Counted from the stretch's first letter, positions 1-6,034 are shown. The stretch: DNA of 15,765 nucleotides from an uncultured Lachnoclostridium sp. (GCA_948330435.1 CAOJBY010000047.1:1-15765), one strand, 5' to 3'. Numbers and translations are program-made. Notes: generated by a model not told the origin, from the sequence alone.

Positions 1-55
1 GAACCCGTGTTACCGCCGTGAAAGGGCGATGTCTTAACCGCTTGACCAAGGAGCC
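1..55 (-). tRNA. tRNA-Glu (anticodon UUC), 3' end cut by the window edge
   Basis: Read on the minus strand, the sequence begins GGCTCCT (acceptor 5' strand, 55-49), followed by a D arm. A five-pair anticodon stem (25-29 with 13-17, one G-U pair) encloses the loop CTTTCAC (24-18), which gives anticodon UUC at 22-20 and hence glutamate. The T arm starts (CGGGTTC) and then runs off the window, so the 3' acceptor strand cannot be seen. A consensus promoter lies upstream at 111-139. Confidence 0.93.
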
Positions 56-61
56 CTTTTT

Positions 62-105
62 GCCCCTCGGGGCATGTCGCTTTCCCATCACCAGCTTAGC
101 GACAT
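62..105 (-). other. Two stem-loops in the pre-tRNA-Glu leader
   Basis: An 8-bp perfect inverted repeat, ATGTCGCT (74-81) with AGCGACAT (98-105), encloses a 16-nt loop. A compact GCCCC-GA-GGGGC hairpin follows at 62-73. Both lie between the predicted start of transcription (about 104) and the first base of tRNA-Glu (55), so they would fold in the leader removed by RNase P. Neither is followed by a U-run on the minus strand, so they are not terminators. No function is assigned. Confidence 0.45.
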
Positions 106-110
106 CTTAG

Positions 111-139
111 ATGTTACCACACATTCTGTGTTTTGGCAA
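111..139 (-). promoter_or_regulatory. Promoter of tRNA-Glu
   Basis: On the minus strand TTGCCA (139-134) and TAACAT (116-111) are separated by exactly 17 bp, a good sigma-70/sigma-A pair about 50 bp upstream of the tRNA. The promoter begins only a few bases beyond the dapL stop codon. I see no convincing dapL terminator before it, so some tRNA transcription may come from the dapL operon. Confidence 0.65.
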
Positions 140-146
140 GCATTTT

Positions 147-1361
147 CTACATCTTTTTAATCCGTTCCAATGCAGCCAGTGTGTTTTCATGGGTTCCAAA
201 AGCTGTCAGCCGAAAATATCCCTCTCCACTTGGTCCGAAGCCTGAACCGGGCGTTCCCACCACACCGGCTGTTTCAAGCAGATAGTCAAAAAATTGCCAT
301 GAGGTCATATTTTCAGGAGTCTTTAACCAGATATATGGAGCATTCACACCACCGGATACGGTGTAACCTGCATCCTTAAGACTTTCACGAATCGTTCTGG
401 CATTATTCATATAATATGCCACCTGCTCCCTGAGTTGAGCCTTGCCTTCTTCAGAATAAACCGCTTCACCCGCCCTCTGAATAATGTAAGGTGCACCATT
501 ATACTTGGTTCCATGTCGTCTTGCCCACAATGCATGAAGAGATACGTCTCCACATTTCAGTTCTTTGGGAATCACCGTATACCCCAGCCGCACACCGGTA
601 AAGCCTGCATTCTTGGAAAAGCTTTTCAGTTCAATGGCACAGGTTCTGGCTCCCTCACACTCATAGATAGTATGGGGCACATTTTCCTCAGAAATGTAAG
701 CCTCATAAGCGGCATCATAGATAATTATGGCTCCTACCCGATTGGCATAGTCCACCCAAGTTTGAAGCTGTTCCTTTGTAATAGTTGAACCGGTAGGATT
801 GTTGGGAAAACATAGATAAATCATATCCGGTTCCTCCTTTGGAAGTTCCGGGGCAAAATCGTTTTCCGCCAAGCAGGGCATATAAATCACATTACTCCAC
901 ATTTCTGTTTTGGGATCATAGATTCCCGTTCTGCCTGCCATTGCATTTGTATCTACATAAACAGGATAAACCGGATCGCAGACAGCAATCTTGTTGTCTA
1001 AGCTAAATATCTCCTGGATATTGCCGGAATCACATTTCGCTCCATCACTTACGAAGATTTCATCGGCTTTAATGTCTGTCCCCCGTACACGATAATCTCC
1101 TTCGGCAATTGCATTTCGTAAAAATTCATACCCCAAATCCGGTGCATAGCCATGAAACGTCTCTGCACACCCCATCTCATCCACAGCTTTATGCATGGCT
1201 GTTAAAATCGCCGGAGCTAACGGTTGGGTTACATCTCCGATTCCCAGACGGATGATGCTCTTTTCCGGATGCTCTGCCGTATAAGCCGCAACCTTTTTAC
1301 CAATTGTAGAAAAAAGATAGCTTCCTGGAAGCTTTAAATAATTATCGTTAATCTTGTACAT
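147..1361 (-). CDS. dapL: LL-diaminopimelate aminotransferase DapL
   Basis: This PLP-dependent fold-type I aminotransferase converts tetrahydrodipicolinate to LL-2,6-diaminopimelate in one step with glutamate as amino donor, bypassing the succinylase and acetylase branches of lysine/peptidoglycan synthesis. The 404-residue length is normal for the family. Visible marks are the N-terminal YLKLPGSYLF stretch, the PNNPTG loop (186-191), and the PLP-binding lysine in SFSKNAGFTG (Lys250) with the phosphate-contacting Arg258 just after it. The start MYKIND is set by an AGGAGGA ribosome site 6 bases upstream (1368-1374). It lies 39 bp downstream of dapF, the enzyme that uses its product, so the two form a DAP unit. 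Glutamate consumed here ties the pathway to the GS gene upstream. Nothing looks damaged. Confidence 0.96.
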   Translation of the reverse strand: MYKINDNYLKLPGSYLFSTIGKKVAAYTAEHPEKSIIRLGIGDVTQPLAPAILTAMHKAVDEMGCAETFHGYAPDLGYEFLRNAIAEGDYRVRGTDIKADEIFVSDGAKCDSGNIQEIFSLDNKIAVCDPVYPVYVDTNAMAGRTGIYDPKTEMWSNVIYMPCLAENDFAPELPKEEPDMIYLCFPNNPTGSTITKEQLQTWVDYANRVGAIIIYDAAYEAYISEENVPHTIYECEGARTCAIELKSFSKNAGFTGVRLGYTVIPKELKCGDVSLHALWARRHGTKYNGAPYIIQRAGEAVYSEEGKAQLREQVAYYMNNARTIRESLKDAGYTVSGGVNAPYIWLKTPENMTSWQFFDYLLETAGVVGTPGSGFGPSGEGYFRLTAFGTHENTLAALERIKKM

Positions 1362-1400
1362 TACATTTCCTCCTAAATTTTAATTCTGTTATTGCTGATT

Positions 1401-2249
1401 TTAGTTCCGCAAATTCTCCAGATCTACTTCCCCCTGAAAAACCTCTGCTGCCGGGCCTGTCATATACACACAATTATCTTCTTCATGCCAGTCAATTCGC
1501 AGCTCCCCTCCAAGAAGCCGAACCATCACGCTGCGTCCGGCAAAGCCATTTAAAGCCGCTGCTACCGCCACTGCACATGCTCCCGTTCCGCAAGCCATAG
1601 TCTCACCAGAGCCTCGTTCCCATACACGCATTTCCAGTGTCTCGCTGTCAATAATGTTCACAAATTCCGTATTCACCCGATCCGGAAAACGCTCATGATT
1701 TTCAAATTTCGGCCCAAGTTCTTCCAGCTTCAACCCACTTACATTCTCTGTAAAAACAACCGCATGGGGATTTCCCATAGATACACAGGTCATTTTATAA
1801 AGTTGTCCATCAACACAGATAGGCTCTGACACCAGCCTCTCTCCCTCTCCCACCACTGGTATCAGGGCAGGATTTAAAACAGGCTCTCCCATATTTACCT
1901 GTACCTGAGACACCTTTTTGTCTGTTATCGTCAGCTTCAGATACTTCACCGCACCCCCTGAGAAAATCTTTAAGTCTGTCTTATCTGTCAAGCCGTGATC
2001 ATACACATATTTTGCCACACAGCGGATTCCATTGCCACACATTTTTCCATAGGAGCCATCCGCATTGTACATGGCCATCTCAAAATCTGCTTCCTCAGAT
2101 GGTTGAATAAGGATCAGACCGTCTGCACCAATGCCCTTATGACGATCGCTCACCATCCGGGCTATCTCCTGTGGATTCTTTAAAGGTTCCTTTGTGCAGT
2201 CCACATAAACATAATCATTGCCAATTCCGTGCATTTTTGTAAATTTCAT
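1401..2249 (-). CDS. dapF: Diaminopimelate epimerase DapF
   Basis: DapF is the cofactor-independent epimerase that turns LL-DAP into meso-DAP, the direct precursor of lysine and the peptidoglycan cross-link. It is 282 residues long, a normal length. Both catalytic cysteines are present: Cys71 in MCGNGIRC and Cys220 in GETMACGTGACA. An in-frame ATG four codons earlier (2261) is possible, but GGAGG at 2254-2258 sits 5 bases from the ATG at 2249 and overlaps the codons after 2261, so MKFTKMHG is the better start. The gene follows the ANTAR regulator by 55 bp with no clear terminator between them. It is probably read together with dapL and perhaps from the GS promoter. Confidence 0.96.
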   Translation of the reverse strand: MKFTKMHGIGNDYVYVDCTKEPLKNPQEIARMVSDRHKGIGADGLILIQPSEEADFEMAMYNADGSYGKMCGNGIRCVAKYVYDHGLTDKTDLKIFSGGAVKYLKLTITDKKVSQVQVNMGEPVLNPALIPVVGEGERLVSEPICVDGQLYKMTCVSMGNPHAVVFTENVSGLKLEELGPKFENHERFPDRVNTEFVNIIDSETLEMRVWERGSGETMACGTGACAVAVAAALNGFAGRSVMVRLLGGELRIDWHEEDNCVYMTGPAAEVFQGEVDLENLRN

Positions 2250-2304
2250 TTTTGCCTCCATTTTAGTCCCGCTGTTAAAAACTATAGTTCTGCACTCTGT
2301 TGTA

Positions 2305-2850
2305 TTAAAAATTCATAAGACTCAATACCATTTGTGCCGTTTCAACCAGATTTGTTCCGCTGTCCATACTGCATTTTTGAATATAGCGATGAGCTTCCTC
2401 CTCATTCATATGGTTTCGCTCCATAAGAAGGTGCTTCGCTTCCCATAACACCTTTTTCTCTTCCTCTGAACGTACTTTTGGTTTCTGCCGCAAGCGTTTT
2501 TTCCGTCTGGCAATCTGTTCTGCCATTAGATCCAAAGTATTCAGCAAATCCCTTACCTTGATTGGCATAGCAACGCACATCAAAGATGGATCGCAGCATT
2601 CCCCCAATACCCGCTGAGATGCCACCAGAAGCATCTCAAAATGGGAGGGAAGCGAAGTTCTCAATTCTGAGTAAATCATATCCGGATATTTATATCCGCA
2701 GACCAGGATTCCATCACCCAGGTCATTAGCCTGTGTCAGTGCCTGTGCCCCAGTTGTGCAGACTGCAGACACCTGAAATCCATGCCGTACCAGAAGGCTG
2801 CGCACATTCCCGGCATCCTCTGCCCTTGGAAACAATACAATGATGTTCAT
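2305..2850 (-). CDS. ANTAR-domain RNA-binding regulator with a degenerate receiver domain (NitR-like)
   Basis: The 181-residue protein has an N-terminal receiver-like domain (about 1-115) and a C-terminal ANTAR domain (about 127-178, from RSEEEKKVLWEAKHLLMERN onward) joined by a basic linker (RRKKRLRQK). ANTAR proteins bind nascent leader RNA and prevent intrinsic termination; clostridial members next to glnA are known nitrogen antiterminators. In the receiver the phospho-acceptor Asp position (VCGYKYP) is Gly52, and the N-terminal acidic pair is absent, so phosphorylation looks impossible and another signal must be used. The ATG at 2850 is chosen because AGGAGG lies 8 bases upstream; a GTG at 2859 overlaps that site. 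The gene starts 33 bp after GS, whose leader contains a terminator (4270-4304), making it the likely antiterminator of its own operon. Confidence 0.9.
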   Translation of the reverse strand: MNIIVLFPRAEDAGNVRSLLVRHGFQVSAVCTTGAQALTQANDLGDGILVCGYKYPDMIYSELRTSLPSHFEMLLVASQRVLGECCDPSLMCVAMPIKVRDLLNTLDLMAEQIARRKKRLRQKPKVRSEEEKKVLWEAKHLLMERNHMNEEEAHRYIQKCSMDSGTNLVETAQMVLSLMNF

Positions 2851-2883
2851 GATACGCACCTCCTAATCCAATCCCGCAAAACC

Positions 2884-4230
2884 TTAAATGCGATAAAGGT
2901 AGCTGTCCAGTTCCCAGGCAGATACCTGTGTACAGTATTCTTCCCACTCTCTGTGCTTTGCCTGTATATAACTGCGGCTTACTTTTTCTCCCAAAACTTT
3001 CGTCACCAGACCATCCGCTTCCATAGCATTAAGTGCTTCTTCCAGACTTCGGGGCAAAGCTGTAATATCTCTGGACTTCCGTTCCTCCTCTGTCATCCGT
3101 CGGCTGTTCCGATCTACCGGATCCGGCGGTAAAATCTGCTCTCTGATTCCCTCCAATCCCGCAGCCAGGCACACAGCCAGAGTCAGATAAGGATTACAGG
3201 AAGGGTCGGGGCTGCGAAGTTCAATCCGTACATTTTCACCTCTCTGAGCCGGAATGCGAATCAGTTGAGCACGGTTAACCGCTGACCAGGCTACATACCC
3301 CGGAGCCATATATCCGGATGCCTGTTGGGCCGGAAACAGTCTCTTATAGGAGTTCACCAGAGGATTGGTAATTGCTGTGATTCCCTTTGCATGTTTCATA
3401 ATTCCGCCAATAAAATAATAAGCTTCCTTGCTCAGCCCGTTGGAATCCTCCGGATCATGAAATATATTTTTCCCATTCCTCGACAAAGACATATTAGTGT
3501 GCATGCCGGAACCATTTTCATCCGTTTTCGGTTTCGGCATAAAGGTCGCATGCAAGCCAAACCTACGGGCAATCGCTTTCACGGCCAGCTTAAAAGTCAT
3601 AATGTGATCCGCTGTCAGCAATGCCTCATCATAACGAAAATCAATTTCATGCTGGGCAGAGGCCACCTCATGAAAAGAAGATTCCACCTCAAAGTCCATC
3701 TCCTCCAAAGTCATAACCATATCACGTCTTGCATTTTCCCCCAGATCAATGGGACTCATGTCACAGTATCCGGCTCGCTCATGGCTGAAAGTGGTAGGCT
3801 CCCCATTATCGTCGGTATGAAACAGAAAAAATTCACATTCCGGCCCCACATCGAACTGATAACCCATATCTTCCGCTTCTTTCAGAACTCTCTTCAAAAT
3901 ATATCTTGGATCACTCTCATAAGGTGTCCCATCAGGCCGCTTAATGTCACAGATAAGACGGGCAACCTTTCCCTGCTGGGGTCTCCATGGAAAGATTACA
4001 AAAGTATCCAGATCCGGACACAAAAACATATCCGTATCATTATCATCCACAAATCCGTCCACACAGGAGCCGTCAAATACATAATTATTATCCAGCACCC
4101 GCTCTAACTGGCTCACTGTAATAGCTGCATTTTTCAGATTCCCATATAAATCCGTAAACTGTAGACGGATAAACTCTACATCTTCCTCCTCCACCAGCCT
4201 GAGAATATCTTTCTTAGAATAATGACTCAT
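2884..4230 (-). CDS. glnA: Type I glutamine synthetase (GSI-alpha-like) with altered flap and feedback residues
   Basis: Glutamine synthetase joins ammonia to glutamate using ATP. The 448-residue protein aligns along its whole length, from memory, with the Bacillus GSI-alpha enzyme. Expected active-site residues are present: Asp53/Ser55 (DGSCVDGF), Glu131 and Glu133 (PECEFF), Glu188 and Glu195 (HEVA, QHEIDF), Asn239-Gly240 and His244 (NGSGMH), Arg297 (NSYKRL), Arg320/Arg325, and Glu337/Arg339 (IELRSPDP). Two positions differ. The flap that normally reads PGYEAP reads PAQQASGYMAP, with five extra residues and Met308 in place of the catalytic Glu. Residue 62, an Arg in B. subtilis that is tied to glutamine feedback inhibition, is Asp. 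No adenylylation-type region is seen. AAGGAG 7 bases before the ATG at 4230 sets the start; an upstream in-frame ATG at 4290 lies inside the leader terminator. It could be a GS-related ligase with a different amine substrate. Confidence 0.88.
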   Translation of the reverse strand: MSHYSKKDILRLVEEEDVEFIRLQFTDLYGNLKNAAITVSQLERVLDNNYVFDGSCVDGFVDDNDTDMFLCPDLDTFVIFPWRPQQGKVARLICDIKRPDGTPYESDPRYILKRVLKEAEDMGYQFDVGPECEFFLFHTDDNGEPTTFSHERAGYCDMSPIDLGENARRDMVMTLEEMDFEVESSFHEVASAQHEIDFRYDEALLTADHIMTFKLAVKAIARRFGLHATFMPKPKTDENGSGMHTNMSLSRNGKNIFHDPEDSNGLSKEAYYFIGGIMKHAKGITAITNPLVNSYKRLFPAQQASGYMAPGYVAWSAVNRAQLIRIPAQRGENVRIELRSPDPSCNPYLTLAVCLAAGLEGIREQILPPDPVDRNSRRMTEEERKSRDITALPRSLEEALNAMEADGLVTKVLGEKVSRSYIQAKHREWEEYCTQVSAWELDSYLYRI

Positions 4231-4269
4231 TTCATCTCTCCTTTCCAACCGAACAATACCATTAAATGC

Positions 4270-4304
4270 AAAAAAGGCGCTCTTTCCCATTTCTGAACGC
4301 CTTT
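4270..4304 (-). terminator. Leader terminator/attenuator in front of the GS gene
   Basis: On the minus strand AAAGGCGTTC (4304-4295) pairs with GAGCGCCTTT (4282-4273) to give a 10-bp stem with one G-U pair and a 12-nt loop. The last three U of the stem continue into further U, making a run of six (4275-4270). It lies between the GS promoter (about +6 from the predicted start) and the GS ribosome site, so it would stop transcription before the gene. With an ANTAR protein encoded directly after GS, the natural reading is regulated read-through. Confidence 0.72.
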
Positions 4305-4308
4305 GCTC
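4295..4308 (-). promoter_or_regulatory. Possible ANTAR-type hexaloop hairpin overlapping the attenuator
   Basis: At the very start of the predicted GS transcript, GAGC (4308-4305) can pair with GTTC (4298-4295), one pair being G-U, around the hexaloop AAAGGC. Known ANTAR target hairpins have a 6-nt loop with A at position 1 and G at position 4, which this loop has. It shares bases with the 5' arm of the terminator, so the two structures exclude each other. The stem is only 4 bp, and I could not find the second hairpin of the usual two-hairpin motif, so this is tentative. Confidence 0.25.
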
Positions 4309-4316
4309 TGTTTCAA

Positions 4317-4345
4317 AATATAACAGTTGCGGAATACTTTGTCAA
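4317..4345 (-). promoter_or_regulatory. Promoter of the GS-ANTAR(-dapF-dapL) operon
   Basis: A perfect TTGACA (-35, 4345-4340) and TATATT (-10, 4322-4317) are separated by 17 bp on the minus strand. Transcription would start near 4310, giving a leader of about 80 nt that consists almost entirely of the attenuator hairpin and the GS ribosome site. A near-consensus promoter followed by a terminator fits control at the level of termination rather than initiation. Confidence 0.82.
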
Positions 4346-4357
4346 TAGGTATAATAC

Positions 4358-4392
4358 AAAGGAGTTGTTGCCATATCTGCAACAACCCCTTT
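4358..4392 (-). terminator. Terminator of tRNA-Pro
   Basis: A 14-bp stem with one G-U pair (4392-4379 with 4371-4358; AAAGGGGTTGTTGC on the minus strand) and a 7-nt loop lies 11 bp past the tRNA-Pro 3' end. The U-run after it is broken (CCTTTGTATT), so termination may be modest. It separates the tRNA transcript from the GS promoter. On the plus strand the hairpin would be followed by a short, C-interrupted T-run. Confidence 0.6.
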
Positions 4393-4403
4393 CTAACATG
4401 AAA

Positions 4404-4477
4404 TCGGAGTAACAGGATTTGAACCTGCGACCTCTCGGCCCCCAGCCGAGCGCGCTACCAAGCTACGCCATACTCCG
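4404..4477 (-). tRNA. tRNA-Pro (anticodon GGG)
   Basis: The 74-nt cloverleaf is complete on the minus strand: acceptor CGGAGTA pairs with TACTCCG, the discriminator base is A (4404), and the T loop is GTTCAAATC-like. The anticodon stem CTCGG/CCGAG encloses the loop CTGGGGG, giving anticodon GGG at 4443-4441. CCA is not encoded and must be added. Its own promoter and hairpin terminator flank it, so it is a single-gene transcript. Confidence 0.95.
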
Positions 4478-4492
4478 TTACGTGCGAATATT

Positions 4493-4521
4493 ATTTTATG
4501 CGATTCCACCCCATTTGTCAA
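4493..4521 (-). promoter_or_regulatory. Promoter of tRNA-Pro
   Basis: On the minus strand TTGACA (4521-4516) and TAAAAT (4498-4493) are spaced by exactly 17 bp, a near-perfect sigma-A promoter. The predicted start is about 9 bases upstream of the tRNA. It diverges from the superoxide dismutase gene on the other strand. Confidence 0.83.
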
Positions 4522-4546
4522 GTGCATATTTTATATTATTCAAACA

Positions 4547-4600
4547 TATAATGAAAACCAGGTTATTGTATTGGCTCCTGGCCAATCGTTTATGTACATA
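4547..4600 (+). promoter_or_regulatory. Probable sod promoter region with two palindromes
   Basis: A perfect -10 hexamer TATAAT lies at 4547-4552 but without a recognisable -35 at normal spacing. Downstream, in the would-be leader, are ATTGGC-tcctg-GCCAAT (4570-4586) and the perfect palindrome TATGTACATA (4591-4600), the latter 9 bases before the ribosome site. The palindromes could be operators or a weak second promoter. The sequence alone does not decide this. Confidence 0.3.
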
Positions 4601-4622
4601 ACATCCATCAGGAGGCAAACCC

Positions 4623-5303
4623 ATGATTCAACATTACCCTTTTCAAGTACTTCCACTCCCTTATCTTTATGATTCTATGGAACCTTACATCAATATGGAG
4701 ACTATGTTTTTCCATCATTCCAAGCATCTTGCCGCCTATGTAGACAATCTCAACACACTTTTGGGCCCCTACCCCCAATATCATGAATGGACCCTGGAAC
4801 GGCTGCTTTTGGAAAATAAAACACTTCCCGAAAAAATACAGGTGGGTGTCTGGAACAATGCCGGAGGTGTCTACAACCATCAGCTTTATTTTGCAGGCAT
4901 GTCCCCCAACCCCACCCAGCTTCAGGGAAAGTTAAAAGATGCACTGCTGTTAGACTTCGGAACCTGGGAAAGCTTCTATGAAACCTTTTTTCAGATGGCT
5001 CTGGAACTCTTTGGCTCCGGCAATCTTTGGCTGGTAGCTGATGAACGGGGGAAGCTGGTGATCTTACCTCTTCCCAACCAGGATACCCCCTTACCCAAGG
5101 GCTTTACTCCCATCCTAATTCTGGACGTATGGGAACATGCCTACTATCTGGAATACCAGAACCTGCGAGGTGAATACATCCGCTGCTGGTTCCACATTGT
5201 CAACTGGGCTGAAGCGGAACGTCGCTATCAACATGCCCTTTTGCATAACCTGCTGTCCCAAAGCCCACAGCCCCGGGCAGCTATATCCGATGAAAACCAA
5301 TGA
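4623..5303 (+). CDS. sodA: Fe/Mn-family superoxide dismutase, divergent active-site shell
   Basis: This enzyme family disproportionates superoxide to oxygen and hydrogen peroxide in the cytoplasm. The 226-residue protein keeps the four metal ligands: His31 (FHHSKH), His86 (YNHQLY), and Asp168 and His172 (LDVWEHAYY). The gateway residues His35 and Tyr39 are also kept, and Gln153 in PNQDTP is the position typical of Mn-type enzymes. Two aromatic residues that line the E. coli Mn-SOD active site are changed: the W of FGSGW is Asn134, and the W ending NHSLFW is Phe90. There is a C-terminal tail of about 20 residues and no signal peptide. The ATG is set by AGGAGG (4610-4615). It is the only intact plus-strand gene, stands alone, and is followed by a terminator. 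Metal choice and activity cannot be told from sequence. Confidence 0.88.
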   Translation: MIQHYPFQVLPLPYLYDSMEPYINMETMFFHHSKHLAAYVDNLNTLLGPYPQYHEWTLERLLLENKTLPEKIQVGVWNNAGGVYNHQLYFAGMSPNPTQLQGKLKDALLLDFGTWESFYETFFQMALELFGSGNLWLVADERGKLVILPLPNQDTPLPKGFTPILILDVWEHAYYLEYQNLRGEYIRCWFHIVNWAEAERRYQHALLHNLLSQSPQPRAAISDENQ

Positions 5304-5310
5304 GAGAACA

Positions 5311-5341
5311 GGCTGCCGCAGAATCCCCCGGCAGCCTTTCT
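5311..5341 (+). terminator. Terminator of the superoxide dismutase gene
   Basis: GGCTGCCG (5311-5318) and CGGCAGCC (5329-5336) form a perfect 8-bp GC-rich stem with a 10-nt loop, followed by TTTCT, starting 7 bp past the stop codon. On the minus strand it would follow the Nudix gene but lacks a good U-run, so bidirectional use is doubtful. Confidence 0.78.
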
Positions 5342-5362
5342 GAAAATATTGTCCCTATCCGT

Positions 5363-6034
5363 TCACTGGCGGATATATATTCCCTGTTCCTCTATCCAGT
5401 CCTCCAGTTCATTCTGAGCATCCTCCGCCCAGGTTTCTGTAAGCTCTTTCTTCCCCAGGGTTCGTCCGGTTCTGGCAAAATAATTCTCGATCTCCGTTAC
5501 CAGTTTTTCAAATTCATCCGGAAAAATGCAGTGATTCAAATCCCCTTTTCGTATATGCTCCAGACATTCCCGGTAATCCATCCAGAGAACACTTTCTACT
5601 TCCTCTTCCTGAATCTTCATCTCTTCTACAGGTAAATCGCATTCATACAGATAGACCTTACTGTATTCATGATTCTTAAAAAGCTTCCCATAAAACTCCT
5701 CCTCATGATACCCCATATGAGTAAATCCATAGTTCAAATCCTCTGCCCCGGCTTTTATCCCAAGTTCTTCCTCAAGTTCCCGCAGAGCAGAATCCAGGAA
5801 ATCAGCTCCCGCCGGGATATGCCCCGCTGAAGAAATATCGTAACTTCCCGGAAAAGAGTCCTTATTCTTACTCCTTTTTTGAAGCAGCACATCTGCTGAT
5901 TGTTTATCCTCCCGATAGCGAATCAGCCATACATGTGCCGTCCCATGGAGATCCCCGTCTCTGTGTATCAGGCTGCGTTCTTTTACTTCTCCCGTCAGGC
6001 TTCCGTCCTCACCCCGCAGGTCAATATATTCCAT
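5363..6034 (-). CDS. Nudix hydrolase (YfcD / IPP-isomerase-like subgroup)
   Basis: Nudix enzymes split a nucleoside diphosphate linked to another group, or related pyrophosphates, with Mg. The 223-residue protein has the box at residues 71-93 (GHIPAGADFLDSALRELEEE, then LGI). The REL-EE-x-G core with its metal-binding glutamates is intact, but the first conserved Glu (G-x5-E) is Ala77. The N-terminal lead-in with LLQKRSKNKDSFPGSYDISSA matches the subgroup resembling isopentenyl-diphosphate isomerase. The C-terminal extension after about 170 is acidic and helical. The substrate is unknown. The start at 6034 (MEYIDLR) has AGGAG only 3 bases away; MHQKEEI at 6055 is an alternative without a good ribosome site. 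It overlaps the DUF3810 gene by 14 bp and is the last gene of the ClpX-led operon. Confidence 0.88.
   Translation of the reverse strand: MEYIDLRGEDGSLTGEVKERSLIHRDGDLHGTAHVWLIRYREDKQSADVLLQKRSKNKDSFPGSYDISSAGHIPAGADFLDSALRELEEELGIKAGAEDLNYGFTHMGYHEEEFYGKLFKNHEYSKVYLYECDLPVEEMKIQEEEVESVLWMDYRECLEHIRKGDLNHCIFPDEFEKLVTEIENYFARTGRTLGKKELTETWAEDAQNELEDWIEEQGIYIRQ

Noticed and set aside
62..73. GC hairpin after dapL as an intrinsic terminator
   Set aside because: On the minus strand it is followed by A's, not T's. It lies downstream of the tRNA-Glu promoter, so it belongs to the tRNA leader.
3325..4107. Long plus-strand open frame (260 codons) opposite the GS gene
   Set aside because: It lies fully antisense to a strongly conserved GS, has no domain, and has no convincing ribosome site. 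It is a by-product of codon use on the other strand.
4231..4290. Upstream in-frame ATG of GS adding 20 residues
   Set aside because: The extra codons are made from the leader terminator and the ribosome site, and other GS proteins start at the MSHYSKKDI position.
4270..4310. A full two-hairpin ANTAR RNA motif in the GS leader
   Set aside because: Only one possible hexaloop hairpin was found. Other six-base windows with A1 and G4 lack pairing flanks, and an upstream hairpin would lie in the promoter.
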